This document shows positions 1 through 10,163 of a DNA stretch of 35,107 bases, in pieces. Source of the stretch: Pelomyxa schiedti. Its lineage: Eukaryota; Evosea; Pelobiontida; Pelomyxidae. Below the pieces are notes generated by a model. The model was given only the letters and a program-made list of their open reading frames with translations. It was not told the origin of the DNA and made no database searches. A program made the translations under genes and the position numbers. Where the stretch lies: contig JAHLWZ010000120.1 of assembly GCA_020536535.1 (NCBI GenBank), positions 7,993 to 43,099 of the forward strand, read 5' to 3'. Every line of letters starts with the position of its first letter. The first letter of the stretch is position 1.

Positions 1-379
1 TTTTTCTTTCGATCCCAAGGAGGCCCCACATAAAGAATCAGCGGGATAAAGAAAAAAGAAACAGTGAGGGGGGCCGGACTTTTGGGGTCAAATAACTCCA
101 ATTTCTTGGTTTTTGACACAACAAGCGACAATTTCCATTTTTTTGCGGGCCCCCCAAGAAAACAAGGTGCACCACCATGTGTGAATGTTTTGGTGCCTCC
201 ACTGGCCTGTTCTTTATTGTTGGAAAGAGTGTGAAGTGGTGCGACGGACGCAACAACATCATCCACACCAGAGAAAAGCACCATCCACATTGGGCAATCT
301 TCCAACGAATTCTAGAAGCAGGTGACCAAAACCAAAAATTTTTTTTAAAGAGGAATTAACTACAGTGAGGGGGGTGGTT
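1..379. other. No gene recognised
   Basis: This stretch has several A/T and G/C homopolymer runs and short ORFs on both strands, none with a recognisable motif or a convincing splice structure. It may be the 3' flank of the small minus-strand ORF that ends at 380. Confidence 0.4.
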
Positions 380-556
380 TTAACGCTTTCGGGGTCGTTT
401 TGGCTGAGGTGCTGTGGCAGTCTCCTTGGGAATGCGTGACACTTGTGAAGCTGAAGGTCTGCATTTGCGTGGCTGAGGAACAGCTTGTGCTTGCTTTTCT
501 TTGATAGAAGCCACCACTGTTTTGGTTGTTTCCATGTTTCCAGTTTTTGCCCCCAT
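380..556 (-). CDS. Possible small basic protein or last exon, hypothetical
   Basis: A 58-codon frame starts with ATG at 556 and ends with TAA at 382-380. The product is Lys/Arg/Gln/Pro-rich and finishes with PKRPRKR, which looks like a monopartite nuclear localisation signal. The frame stays open upstream of the ATG to a TAG inside a TA-rich run that could also be read as a 3' splice site, so this may be the terminal exon of a longer minus-strand gene. I recognise no family. The only support is the open frame, the amino-acid bias and the C-terminal basic cluster. Confidence 0.3.
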   Translation of the reverse strand: MGAKTGNMETTKTVVASIKEKQAQAVPQPRKCRPSASQVSRIPKETATAPQPKRPRKR

Positions 557-638
557 CTCACAGAAATAGACATTGAAGCAGCGATTCTATATATATATGA
601 TATATCACGGCAGTATCAAATAACTACTATGTTCTTAA

Positions 639-872
639 GCACTACTTCCAGCACAACTCCTCTTCACTGATTTCTCCAATGCCAATGACAACCTTGATCA
701 GAACGCCATTATTCACATTTTGGAGCATGTAGGAATGCCCCAAACATGGACCACTGTAATTGCAGACTTAATGCAGAACACTGAACAAGAAGACAGAAGT
801 CCTGGCAGCCCACCCCCCACAGACAGTAACAAAGTACAAATTTCCACACCTCAACACTCCCGCCAGAATTAG
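639..872 (+). mobile_element. Non-LTR-type reverse transcriptase remnant (motif A region)
   Basis: A 77-codon frame between TAA (636-638) and TAG (870-872), without a credible start, contains LLFTDFSNANDN followed by an 'AIIHILEHVGMP.TW' segment. This fits the palm region of LINE-type reverse transcriptases, where a D-F-x-x-A-F-D-x-V motif A is followed by H/N-x-x-(I/L)-x-x-x-L-x-x-x-G-x-P and an aromatic residue. The Phe of the A-F-D core is lost (AND). I found no YxDD catalytic box, endonuclease or tail in frame nearby. It is most likely a short decayed piece of a retrotransposon; chance resemblance cannot be excluded. Confidence 0.4.
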
Positions 873-1324
873 CGCGTGTGGAAGTCCGCGGGGCACTGGG
901 TTTACCAACCCAGGCCAAAATCCAACAAACACCAGAAGACCCAACCAGCAAAATAGAGATTTCCAGACAAAGTACCAGGCACAACACCCACCAATCATAG
1001 CAGAAACCAATCACAGCAGACTCCACCCATAACAGACACCACTCAAAACCCAACCCCCCTTTATTCTGTTCCCAAGAAGAAAATTTAATATAAATGCCCA
1101 GTTGTGTGGGCTCACCCCCCCGGATTGTGCAACAAATCATCAGACAGAATGTGATTGAGGTAGTTTGTAGTAGACTTTAAATGTAAACAGACTCCCATCA
1201 GGATAATATTGCACTATGTGGGTTCTCCTCAGAAAAAGGTGAGTTCAAATGAATGGACACGGTATGGAATGAGAGGCTTGAGGTTCTTTTTAGCGAGGAT
1301 CGGTGTTGATTATAAGAAACGGCA
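873..1324. other. No gene recognised
   Basis: There are short open frames on both strands here, the longest on the minus strand and Cys/Trp/Leu-rich, but no start, splice site or motif supports one. The stretch probably holds decayed mobile DNA plus the 5' flank of the ankyrin-like gene that follows. Confidence 0.4.
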
Positions 1325-3413
1325 ATGGATCAGCGGCGTAGTAACGCCATCAGGCACATTCTTGACACATCACGTGTTGTGTGGGACAACGTGGTGGCCG
1401 CAGGATGGCTCGACGCCCGGCCCCTGCACTCCCGCGCCCCCACGCTCTTCCTGGGCGTGGAACTGTTCCGCGCGGCCGAGGCCATGTTCCCCCTCGTCGC
1501 CCTCGCCTGCTCCCGCGTCCTGCGTCGCGTCGCCGAGGGCAACGGCCCTCGCTCGCGGGCGCTGTGGGCCGCGGGAATGGCCGGCAGCGGGGCGTGCGTG
1601 GTCTCGCCCCATCGCCGCTGGGGCGGTGAGTCGCAGCACAGCGGCGACGCGGGGCGTCGGCGGCGGTGCACGATCAAGGAGGCGGGGTGGGACGCGGGCA
1701 ACGTGGCTGCCGCTCGCTCCTTGTTTGGCGGCGGAGGCGAGTGTGGTATCGCGCTTCCCTTGGTCATTGTGGGATGGGCGCAGGGTCCCTGAATGGAGTG
1801 ATGGAGCGGGTGCGGCGGCATTGAGGAATGATGTGCTGAGTATGTGAAGTCAGGGTGTGATGGATACGGGTGGAGACACTTGGAGGGTGCCAAGTGGCTG
1901 GCGTCTGCGTTGCGTCTTGGGGTTGACGACTCGTGGGTGTTCCATGCAGTCCTGAAAACGGCTTTCTGGAATGGGTGTATGGATGTTGTCAAGTGGCTGG
2001 AGAGTGAGTTTGACGTAGTGGAAAAACTGCCACGCACTAATCAGCTGAACCTGATTGATTTGTGTGCTCTGGTGAGGCACCCGAAAATCTGAAGTGGTGG
2101 GTTGAGAACTTCCCTGGCCTCTCTTCAGTCAGTTTCCTGTTGACAAGGCTGGTTACGAATGAGCGTGGCACTACTGAACTGTGCCAATGGCTTAGAGATC
2201 AATTTCCAACAGAGGTTATAAATACCTACTCCTTGGGCTACATACAGAATGCGAGTCTCGGGAAGTGGGCACTTTCGTATTGTCCCGTTTGGCCAAGGGA
2301 AGAAACCCTGAACCGAATGTGTAAATCCATTGGTGAGGTGAGCTTCGTGGAGTGGCTCATCACTGGATGGAACTTCACCCCAACAGCTGAGACCTTTTTT
2401 TCAGTGTGCTCCACACCCAGAGGTGGATGTGGTCTTCCACAGTGGCTCTCAGCAAGGGTGAAACTGAGCCCCTCTGACATTCAGGTCTCCCTCGAGTGTG
2501 CACTTCGTTCAAACAACACGGCAATTGCGGACTGGTTGGAGAGCACTTATAGTGTCATGAGAGCTGTGAATTCGTGTGCTGAGTCTCCTGGTGCCATGCT
2601 CCTTGAAATATGCAAGGAGTTTGGTGATTGGTCGGACAACGTGGATGGACTTCTCTGGTTCCTTCAGCACCCGGAACATCCCGAGCAAATACCTGCAGGT
2701 ACACGAGGGAATTTCAGTGGCCCTGCACTATTGTCACACAAACATGGCTTTGCACCTCCTCAAAGTGTTCCCCAAGCACGAACCACAACAGGGAGGCATA
2801 TTCCTGGGGTCTATCTTGGAGGAATTTATGGGATTTGGTAATTTTGGACTGCAAAAGCTGGTCACCTTGTTTGACTGCTCCTTCTTCACCAGAGACATGG
2901 TCACAAATGCCATGCTTGGCAATTCATTCTGCCCCAGATCAGGCAAAACGGTAAAGTGGTTCATCGTGCACTTCCACCTTGAAGACACCCACATCAAATT
3001 GAATCACCAGTCTTCTCTTCTGCCTTCTCCAGATGAAGAAAATCAACTGCATGGAGTGGCTCATTGATTCCTTTGGAATCACCCTTGACGAGGTGGGTTC
3101 TTCCCACCAACACTGCACTCTTTGACCTCAACAAACAAACCAACCAACAAACAAACAGGTCATTGATATGCTCCAGTTCTGGCTGCTACACATGGACACT
3201 TCTTATCAAGACGACTTTGACTTCACCCTGGAAACGTGGAAGATGATTCTGCACAAATTCCCAAGGATAGACGCCGATGTGATACGCAGCACCTCCTTGA
3301 TGCTGGTCGCCGTGAATTCCCCTTCCGTCGCCGCGTTCACAATGCGCAAGTTCGGCATCACCATCGACGAAATTCGCCGTCAGGTGGAGATCACTGGTAA
3401 TCATTCCAGTTAA
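1325..3413 (+). pseudogene. Frame-broken ankyrin-like repeat protein, paralogue of the gene at 20962-23276
   Basis: The segments align with the intact gene at 20962-23276. The N-terminus (from ATG 1325) has an IRxIL..SRVVWD motif matching IRRVM..SRVVWD there. Downstream, 'VVKWLESEF', 'NNTAIADWLESTY..MRAVNS' and 'KTVKWFIVHFHLED' match 'VVKWVMTRF', 'NNTAIGEWLDNTF..MAAVNS' and 'KVVKWVLQQFHLSED'. The homology changes frame near 1630-1850, near 2085, near 2690 and near 3030, where no intron of workable size fits. One ordinary intron, 3093-3158, is intact and joins ITLDE to VIDMLQFW, and the frame then ends at 3413. The paralogue's acidic tail is missing. Exon 1 is very GC-rich. This is either a pseudogene or an intact gene with several sequencing indels; the number of breaks favours decay. 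Confidence 0.65.
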
Positions 3414-3543
3414 TTGATTATTATTACCACGCAACTGAGCTGAGGCTGTGGCTCAACATTACTGGAGAGTAGAAAGAGAACGCACCTTCACATCCCTATT
3501 TCTCTTCTCTTTTCACTTCAAGGGCATTGGAGCTTAGAATAAG

Positions 3544-4710
3544 TCAGAGGGTTGCGGAGGGTGTTGGTGTAGGAAGCTGAAGAAGCGCTGTTGCCATCAA
3601 CGTGCCGGTCAGGACATCATGAACAGAGACTGAAATCTGTTCCTCTGAAGGCTGCTTCACTGTCGATTCAGAAGGGAAGACTGCTGTGGATGAAGAATCC
3701 ATGTTTTCTGCGGGTTTGTGTTTATATTGGCACGAGGGGAGACACCACCATTCCGATGAAGCGCAATTGTAGACCTCACAAAGGGAATCATGTGTAAAGG
3801 CAGTGATGTGGGTACCTGGTGGAACCAGGGAAATCTCCCGGTACTTTTCTGAAGTGAATTCATGTGATTCCGCGGTCCTGGTGTTGTAAACTATGTAATC
3901 ACGATCACAATGGTGCAGAGTGAGGATCGTGTCTGGTGAAGCCCAAGCCAAGGCAAAAGGATTAGTGTGTGGCAGCAAAATACTCTTCCTGAGCCCAACA
4001 ATGCCACCAGCTTCAATTCCCTTTGTCAGGTGAACAGATGAAAGTAGGCCCCAGGAGCTTCTGACGCCCACAAAAAATAGTTCATCACCACAAGGATCGA
4101 AGGGAGAGAACCTGGCACCATGGCCCTCCAGAGGGGCAGTGCATTTCACACGGAAACTGGGAGACACAGGGACACCGTTTGAGATATTCCACACAGTAAG
4201 CCTTCTAGCCCATTCCACGTTCTCAACCCTCACGACCCACTTTTTGTTGGTCACGTAAAACGCAGACGGGTCGGACTCAGGCGAGCCCAGATCAGAAACA
4301 GCGTTCCCGCTGCTGTCAACAATGCCTGAAGATCCCCAAAAGGAACCCGTTATGAACCTGTCGTCGCCAACGCACTCCTCGATGCATTCCATGAACCTCC
4401 CGGTCGTGAGTATGTTCATGTCCAGCCACTTGCACCATACCACACCCAGAGTCGCACTCACTCCCATGAACACGTGCGCGCGCACTCTCTCCCTTCCGCC
4501 CAGGTCCCAGTTCCAAACCGTAATTGTAATTGTGGTTCCAATCTGGCGGCAGCAGCCGACGACCCAGTCGCGGCCAAACATCTCGCACAGGGCGCGATTA
4601 TGGGCCAGCGACCTCGCGGGGCTCTCTGCTCCGCACCTCTCGATCGACGCGCACGCAAACCCAACGAACTGTGACCGTGCGTCCAGCCCGACGTGGCTGG
4701 CTGCAATCAT
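3544..4710 (-). CDS. Beta-propeller-like lineage-specific family protein (388 aa)
   Basis: Single-exon frame from ATG 4710 to the stop at 3544. It belongs to a family with three more members in this window (5950-7179, 19311-20522, 23383-24992). The shared signature near the N-terminus is 'LDARSQF.GFACAS..RCGA.SPAR.LA', followed by 'FGRDWVVGCCR'. Later shared blocks are a 'NKKWVV' segment, 'FSPF.PCGDEL' and 'WASPDTILTLH'. Regularly spaced short hydrophobic and Trp-containing strands suggest a WD40-like beta propeller, but I see no canonical WD dipeptide series, so the fold is inference. The start is chosen because it aligns with that of the 5950 paralogue. No signal peptide or membrane segment is evident. 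The first 300 bp of the coding sequence are much more GC-rich than the rest. Function unknown. Confidence 0.8.
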   Translation of the reverse strand: MIAASHVGLDARSQFVGFACASIERCGAESPARSLAHNRALCEMFGRDWVVGCCRQIGTTITITVWNWDLGGRERVRAHVFMGVSATLGVVWCKWLDMNILTTGRFMECIEECVGDDRFITGSFWGSSGIVDSSGNAVSDLGSPESDPSAFYVTNKKWVVRVENVEWARRLTVWNISNGVPVSPSFRVKCTAPLEGHGARFSPFDPCGDELFFVGVRSSWGLLSSVHLTKGIEAGGIVGLRKSILLPHTNPFALAWASPDTILTLHHCDRDYIVYNTRTAESHEFTSEKYREISLVPPGTHITAFTHDSLCEVYNCASSEWWCLPSCQYKHKPAENMDSSSTAVFPSESTVKQPSEEQISVSVHDVLTGTLMATALLQLPTPTPSATL

Positions 4711-5079
4711 TGATTAATCCCGGGATTATGTGAATGTATCATTGATGACACTCTCTGTGGCACAGTCTCGGCGTGAGTAGGCGTTCATCCAGAGTCGAAA
4801 CTTCAAACCAAGCACGGTCTGAGCATTGTCAGCTCTGTCTGATGGGACTGATTTGTCTTCACAGAAAAATGGTGGGGAAGAAGCCGCTTTTAAAGACATT
4901 GACATGACATGACATTTTTCCCATTTGCGCAAATGTGCATCCACCATGTTCGAACCAGAATAAGAAAAAAAACCTGCGGCAAGGTGTGGCGAGATCTGGC
5001 AGCAGAAAGTACTACGACACACGACATCGGCCCCAGCAGCCTGCTCCCTTAGTTGCAAACACTTGTTCACATTCTCCCA
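4711..5079. other. Divergent intergenic region
   Basis: This region lies between the minus-strand propeller-like gene and the plus-strand Gln-rich gene and presumably holds both promoters. A small tandem of GACAT units sits near 4895-4916. The long open frame on the minus strand across 4726-5193 has no family resemblance and overlaps the better-supported exon at 5080. Confidence 0.4.
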
Positions 5080-5920
5080 ATGGAAAAAACATACGCTGGG
5101 TGGCCAGTCACGCTCATAGATCCGTACAACCTGTCCAACCAGCTCTACGTCGGTGGTGTTTTGCCTTTCTTTACCCCCAGAGATATCGAGCAAAGCCTCG
5201 AGGCGGGTGGTTTTCCGTACGTCCCCTTCTTCCTGCGAATATACGATTTAGCACTGTTTAATTGAGATTTCCACTATTAATGTGCCCTGCTTTCTGATTC
5301 AATAATGCATTCACGACTTCTCCGTACAATTGGGGCCCCGAACTTGGCATCTGACGCCTCCTGTACTCCATGCCCTTTCCACGCACTGTAATCGGCCAGG
5401 GCAGCCCTCGCCGCAGGCATCACCCTCAACACCGCAACAACAACGCCAACACCAACCTCAGCATCGGCCTCAGTATCAGCATCAACAGCAGTACTACTTC
5501 CAACACCCCCAGCAGAATGCGTGGCAACAGTTCCACCAACAACCTTTTCAGCAACCTGGGTCCCAGGCCCCACAATACCAATTTGGCCCGTTTCAGCAAC
5601 TGCCCCTGCCCAACCCCGCAGATCCCATATTGTCTGCTCCGAGGAGCTATTTTGCTTGCTGGGCAGAGGCATACAGGAAGATGGGGGCAGATGAGGAGCG
5701 GAGCAAGTGGACCAACAAGGCTCACGGAGGTGGCAAGCAGAGTGAGGCCGATGATATTCAGGCGACTTACGGCCCTTTCCGCGCAGCAGTTGCTGAGGAG
5801 GTAGACGATTCCCATGTGGAGCCGGCACCCACAAGTTCACCACTCTCAGAAACATCCGCATCCACTCCCACTCCCACTCCCACAACACTTTCTATTTCAT
5901 GTTGGGGCCTTATTACATAA
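5080..5920 (+). CDS. Gln-rich hypothetical protein, two exons
   Basis: Proposed exons are 5080-5209 and 5400-5920. The 190-bp intron starts GTTTTC and ends CGGCCAG, and the join keeps frame (LEAGG to QPSPQ), giving about 216 residues. Exon 1 encodes a mixed N-terminus, MEKTYAGWPVTLIDP. Exon 2 opens with a Gln/Pro/His tract of about 80 residues written with mixed CAA/CAG codons. Next comes a short conserved-looking helix ('YFACWAEAYRKMGADEE') and a Thr/Pro/Ser tail from a (CCCACT)n-like repeat. A plus-strand alternative would be a separate ATG at 5330 without exon 1. No family is recognised. The stop lies only 29 bp before the start of the next propeller-like gene, so the two genes are tightly packed. 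Confidence 0.45.
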
Positions 5921-5949
5921 CCCCACTTTCTGAGAATAATTTCTTGTTG

Positions 5950-7179
5950 ATGACAGCAACCTACCGGCCAACAATTCGGGCAGCGATTGATGCACGATCG
6001 CAGTTCATTGCGTTCGCGTGCGCGTCGAATGGCAGGTGCGGAGTGCACAGCCCCGCGAAGACACTGGCGGACAGTCCCCTGGTCTGCTCCGAGTTTGGCC
6101 GGGACTGGGTCGCCGGGTGCTGCCGCCGCATCGGGAGCACGCTCGCGTTTCTCGTGGGCCAGGTCAGTGCGGTCGTCCACGTGTTCATCGGCGTGAGCTC
6201 GACCGCGGGCGTTGTGTGGTGCAACGCGGTGAGCGGCTCCGCGCTGCATGCTCGGCTTGGCGAGGGGCATTGGTCCGTCGAGGGGTGCGTGTGCGACGAC
6301 AAGTTCGTGGTGGACGGCCAGTGGGACGCCCCTTGCGTGGTCGACGGCGCGGGGAATTTGGTGGCCCGGCTCGTCCACACGCCCGACAATTATGATCCAT
6401 TCTCGGCATGGGCGAGCAACGGGAAGTGGCTTGTCGATGTCGAGGAGGATGCTGAGGAGAGGCTGTATGTGCGGAGGGTTCTCAAGGGAGTGCCAGTTGG
6501 CGACTACGTTTGTCTTAGATGGACGGCCCCGATTGCGGGCCTGTTTCCCAGATTCTCACCATTCAATCCTTGTGGTGATGAGCTTGTTTTGGTTGGGGGA
6601 ACTAAGAAGAAGAACGAGGAGAGGAATATGGGTGGTGATGCATTCGTATCACCTCCTGGACTCATGGTGTTTGTTGACCTTGAGAAAAGCTTTGTATCTG
6701 GGGTCATTGTGGAAACCAAGAGGCTCCCACTCACACAGCACACTCCTGTGGGATTGATGTGGTCCTCACCCGACACCATCCTCACATTGCATTTTGCGAA
6801 TCGTGAGTACGAAGTATACAGCACAACCGCCGGCCAACTGAGGCACTTCCCTGGGAATAATTACCAGCGCGCTGAGATACTTCCAAAAGAACATGTCGCT
6901 ACCTTTTTACTGACTGGTGCCCCTTCTCAAACCAAGAGGGAAACGGTTCAGCTTTCACCTCCCTCGTCATCATCCCTGTGTGTTTGTGAGGTCTATTCCC
7001 CAAATAACTTCTGTAAGCCATTGTGCTGTTATGAGAGGCCACTTCTTGGATTGCCATGCTCATCTGCAAGTATCTACTGCCTCAAAATGGTGAGTGATAA
7101 TCCAGAACAGATTGTGGCTTCAATAAATGATGCCTCAATGGGGATATGTCTTGCAATCCTGACAATAAACCACCTGTGA
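5950..7179 (+). CDS. Beta-propeller-like lineage-specific family protein (409 aa)
   Basis: Single-exon frame. It can be extended upstream to 5899, but ATG 5950 is preferred because 'MTATYRPTIRAAIDARSQF' then aligns with the N-terminus of the 3544-4710 paralogue and no overlap with the upstream gene arises. Family blocks in order: IDARSQFIAFACAS, RCGVHSPAKTLA, EFGRDWVAGCCRR, then 'VFIGVSSTAGVVWC', 'NGKWLVDVEED', 'FSPFNPCGDEL' and 'WSSPDTILTLH'. A Lys/Asn/Glu-rich loop near residues 215-225 is specific to this copy. The 5' third is strongly GC-rich and the 3' third is not. Composition suggests a soluble intracellular propeller; no catalytic motif is visible and function is unknown. Confidence 0.85.
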   Translation: MTATYRPTIRAAIDARSQFIAFACASNGRCGVHSPAKTLADSPLVCSEFGRDWVAGCCRRIGSTLAFLVGQVSAVVHVFIGVSSTAGVVWCNAVSGSALHARLGEGHWSVEGCVCDDKFVVDGQWDAPCVVDGAGNLVARLVHTPDNYDPFSAWASNGKWLVDVEEDAEERLYVRRVLKGVPVGDYVCLRWTAPIAGLFPRFSPFNPCGDELVLVGGTKKKNEERNMGGDAFVSPPGLMVFVDLEKSFVSGVIVETKRLPLTQHTPVGLMWSSPDTILTLHFANREYEVYSTTAGQLRHFPGNNYQRAEILPKEHVATFLLTGAPSQTKRETVQLSPPSSSSLCVCEVYSPNNFCKPLCCYERPLLGLPCSSASIYCLKMVSDNPEQIVASINDASMGICLAILTINHL

Positions 7180-7443
7180 ACTAATTTTTAAAGCAGAAAA
7201 AAGTTTTCTGGTACAAATATTTTCAGACCCCACAGTATTTTTTTGATTACAATGGATGATGTTCAACGTGGTGGAGGGATGCTGGCACTACCAGTTCCAG
7301 ATAGGTTGCAGGATTTATTGTTTAAAGTGGACAACATCTCCAACCAAAGCAAACACTTTTTTTTTTTTTGGAAAATGAGGGGTCCTCTATCTGAAACAGT
7401 ATCTCTTTTGTTTTTTATCACAAGAGATGATGGTGCTACCCAC
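7180..7443. other. Convergent 3' intergenic region
   Basis: Space between the convergent ends of the propeller-like gene (+) and the AAA+ gene (-). It holds a T run near 7358-7370 and AT-rich 3' UTR-like sequence. No gene is seen. Confidence 0.4.
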
Positions 7444-9864
7444 TTAAAGTTTTCTTTTGGTTGAAGTTGGATTGTGAAACATACAGTACAGGTTTCCATT
7501 AGCACTCACAGCAGAACGCATACTGAGGGTGCAACTGCACGTGTCACCTGTTTCATTTATTGTGTTAGTGTTGGTTGGCATTTTAAAATTGGATGGGCAT
7601 ACATTTGAAGCACTCTCTGTGATAAAGCCTTCCATTAAACGCTTGTGTGTTCATGTTTCCGTTCCACACCTCTGAGTGACACCTTGGACATGAGTCCCCA
7701 TAGAGCGTGTCACTCACCCCCAATTTCGACGACTTTGTTTTGGCTGTTAATCTGGGTGGGTTCCCTTTTGGTGCGGCACTTGACTGACTCTTCACTTGGC
7801 GCCTAGGCTGCGCCACCTCTGGTGGCTCTTGGTCTTCCTCCTGATCTGATGCATCTGGCTCGCCCTCCACATTCCAGTCTTCCAACCCCACCTCACTGGA
7901 AGGAGATGCTTCCTCATCAGCAGCTGCCTCATCGTCATCATCATTGCAAGCCCCTGGGGAGGCTGCGTTTCTGCCACACGAGGAAGTTGTGGATGTAGTA
8001 GTAGTAGTAGTAGTAGTAGGGCTCGCTGCCGCCGTTGTTGCCGAGGCCGATGCTGATGATGTAGTGGTGGTGGCTGTGCTTGCACGTTGGTTCGCATTGT
8101 CAACGAGTTTGCGGATTTTTCCAACCAGCTTGTTGATGTTGTCCTTGCTCGGCGGGGTGGATATCTCAAGCCTGCTTGCGATGCTATCTAGTAGCCCAAA
8201 CAGGGCGGTTCCTTCTTGGCGCCGCAGTATTACCTCTTCCGCCTCTTGCATGAGCCTGTATGTGCTGACCACGTCGTCACTTGATGGACCGGTGTGTGGC
8301 TCCAGCAGGAGAACCTTCACTCTTTGAGGGATGAAGAGGTGGTCCTGTAGGACTGCTAAATCTAGCGGGATTTGGCGAAGGCGGCAGATCATCCAGTTGG
8401 AGACTTTCATGAATTGCTCCTTTGTCTTCCAAACAGCGTAGACGAACATGTACAGGTCGTAGGGGTGCACCTTCTGACGATTGTGGGCATGTGCAATGAC
8501 TTGGGCCATGCAGCCGAGCTTCACCCGCCTGCGGTCAGTGAGCAGAGAACCGCCGTGAGTTTCTGTAGTTTCATCCACTTGGTGCTTCTCTTGCTCAAGT
8601 CTAACAACAAACTTATCAAAGTCAAAAAGAAGTGGTTGCAGCTCTTCCGGGAACGGGTCGGGGATAGCTTCCTTGGCCGCCTTGGCAAAGTCTCTCACAA
8701 AGGGGAAGTCCATTCTAGGTTCAGGGAAGTCTGCTGGTGGACTCTTGTGAAAGTTGTACAGCATACGCTTGTCGGATATCCCATCAACAAATACTCGCAG
8801 GAGAAATCTATCAAGGAGGGCTCCTTGGCTCGACTCCAGCGGAATCTCATTGCTCGCAGAGAAGACGGTGTGTAAACAGGATGGAACCATTTTCTCACCG
8901 TCATTGAACTGATCCTTGTTCAGGATTGAAAGCAGAACTGTGAGGGTCGATAGAGGTGCCTTGAATATCTCATCCAAGAAAGCCGTCACGCAATTATCCG
9001 CGCAAATGTGGTTCTTTCTGTCGCGTATAACTTTCTTGTCTCTGTTCAGCACCACAAGGTCAACGGGTCCCACAATATCATCCATGAAGGTTCCAGCGTG
9101 CAGTGTGAGTTCAAAAAATGTGTTCGGTTCTATGTTGCACCCGTACCGCAGCATTGTGCGTGCCATCATGCTCTTGGCCGTACCTGGCGGGCCAAGCAAT
9201 AGACAGTGCTCGCCCATCAAGAGTGCAACCAATCCAACAATTGTCGCCTCTTCCCTCTCGATGCAGCTAAGTGCCACCCCTTCCATGAATCTTTTCAGCT
9301 TCACGTACACTGGCGACGCCAATGCCATGCTCGATGAAGGTGATGATGTAGCAGTTGTTGCCGCCGTCGTTTGGGTGGCGCCTGGAGCAAGTACTGGTGA
9401 AGGTGTCACCGGCGTTTGTGATGCTGGGGGGCTTGGAATTGGAGTCGGCGCACCGGTAGCTGGTGCCGTCGCCGTAGCCAATGCTAATGAACTCGATGTT
9501 GCTTGTGGTGGCGGCGTCGTGGTGGGTGCTGCAACATTGCAGCCCACTGCCGTCCCTTGGCGAGCTGGCGGAGTGTCGAAGACTGGTGGCGAAAGCACTT
9601 CCTTCGGAGGCGTTAAGTTCCCTCAAGCGTAAAAACTCGTTTGGTGGTTGGAAAAAACGAAAAGGAACTTGGGGGGGAAAAAAAAAACAAAACACAGAAA
9701 TTTCAGCCACAACTAACCGTTGGTGGTGAACGCACATTCTCGTCACTATGGTAAGGGGGAGCCTGAGTGTGTGGCTGTGCCGTCGCTGTGGCATTTCCCC
9801 TTGGCTTTGTTGAGTCCGGCCCACCCTTGGCGCCTCCTCCTCGTCGTCCTTTGTTGCGCCCCAT
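7444..9864 (-). CDS. RavA/MoxR-like AAA+ ATPase with C-terminal LIM domain (about 749 aa)
   Basis: Three proposed exons, 9864-9718, 9601-7603 and 7547-7444, with introns of 116 and 55 bp. The internal frame has no usable ATG of its own at its 5' end, and ATG 9864 (MGRNKGRRGGG) joined at 9718/9601 supplies one. After a Thr/Pro/Ala-rich N-terminus comes an AAA+ module of the MoxR/RavA clade. Walker A is GPPGTAKS (about residues 186-193), Walker B is AFLDEIFKAP (about 255-264), sensor 1 is FSASNE (about 296-301), and the arginine finger region is GALLDRFLLR. In bacteria this family acts as chaperone-like ATPases, RavA paired with ViaA. A low-complexity Ser/Thr/Asp/Glu linker follows. The C-terminus carries CPRC..., then HRECFKC, and across the 55-bp intron DTC...YCMFH, completing a LIM zinc site (C2, HC, CC, CH). 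Without that splice the LIM motif would be cut in half. The gene is head to head with the giant gene at 10164. A LIM-tailed RavA-like protein is unusual. Confidence 0.85.
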
Positions 9865-10163
9865 GAATGTGTGTTCACAACTTTCTTCGAGCTTTTTCGT
9901 GCACTTTTTTGTGTGTTTCTGCTTTTTTTCCTTTCCTTAAAAGGGGGCAGGAACTTAATACCGCAGCCGCCCCCAACTTACCAACAAGCAGCCAACGCGA
10001 GCGAGTTGGAGTCCACGCAAGTTCCTTTTTATTGTACTTAGATGCGTGTCTTCTCTTTTTTTGTTGGCTGGTTATTAAAACTAAAGTCGTAGTTTGAGCG
10101 AGGCGTCTCTCTCTTGACATTCAGTTTTTTTTTTGTCGCCCTCACTCTTACGGTGAAGAGTTT
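9865..10163. promoter_or_regulatory. Divergent promoter region
   Basis: About 300 bp separate the start codons of the LIM-ATPase gene (-) and the giant zinc-finger gene (+), so both promoters must lie here or in the flanking 5' UTRs. The sequence has several T-rich tracts (about 9893-9945 and 10050-10060). No clear TATA box or repeated operator is visible. Confidence 0.4.

Noticed and set aside
709-1140. Minus-strand Cys/Trp/Leu-rich frame of 143 codons
   Set aside because: It runs antisense across the RT-like remnant, its composition looks like a translated noncoding strand, and no motif or splice site backs it.
1330-2037. 235-codon minus-strand frame
   Set aside because: Antisense to the GC-rich first exon of the ankyrin-like gene; composition is Pro/Ser/His/Arg-rich with no family resemblance.
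4726-5193. Minus-strand frame of 155 codons
   Set aside because: It overlaps the exon at 5080-5209, lacks recognisable content and would crowd the divergent promoter region.
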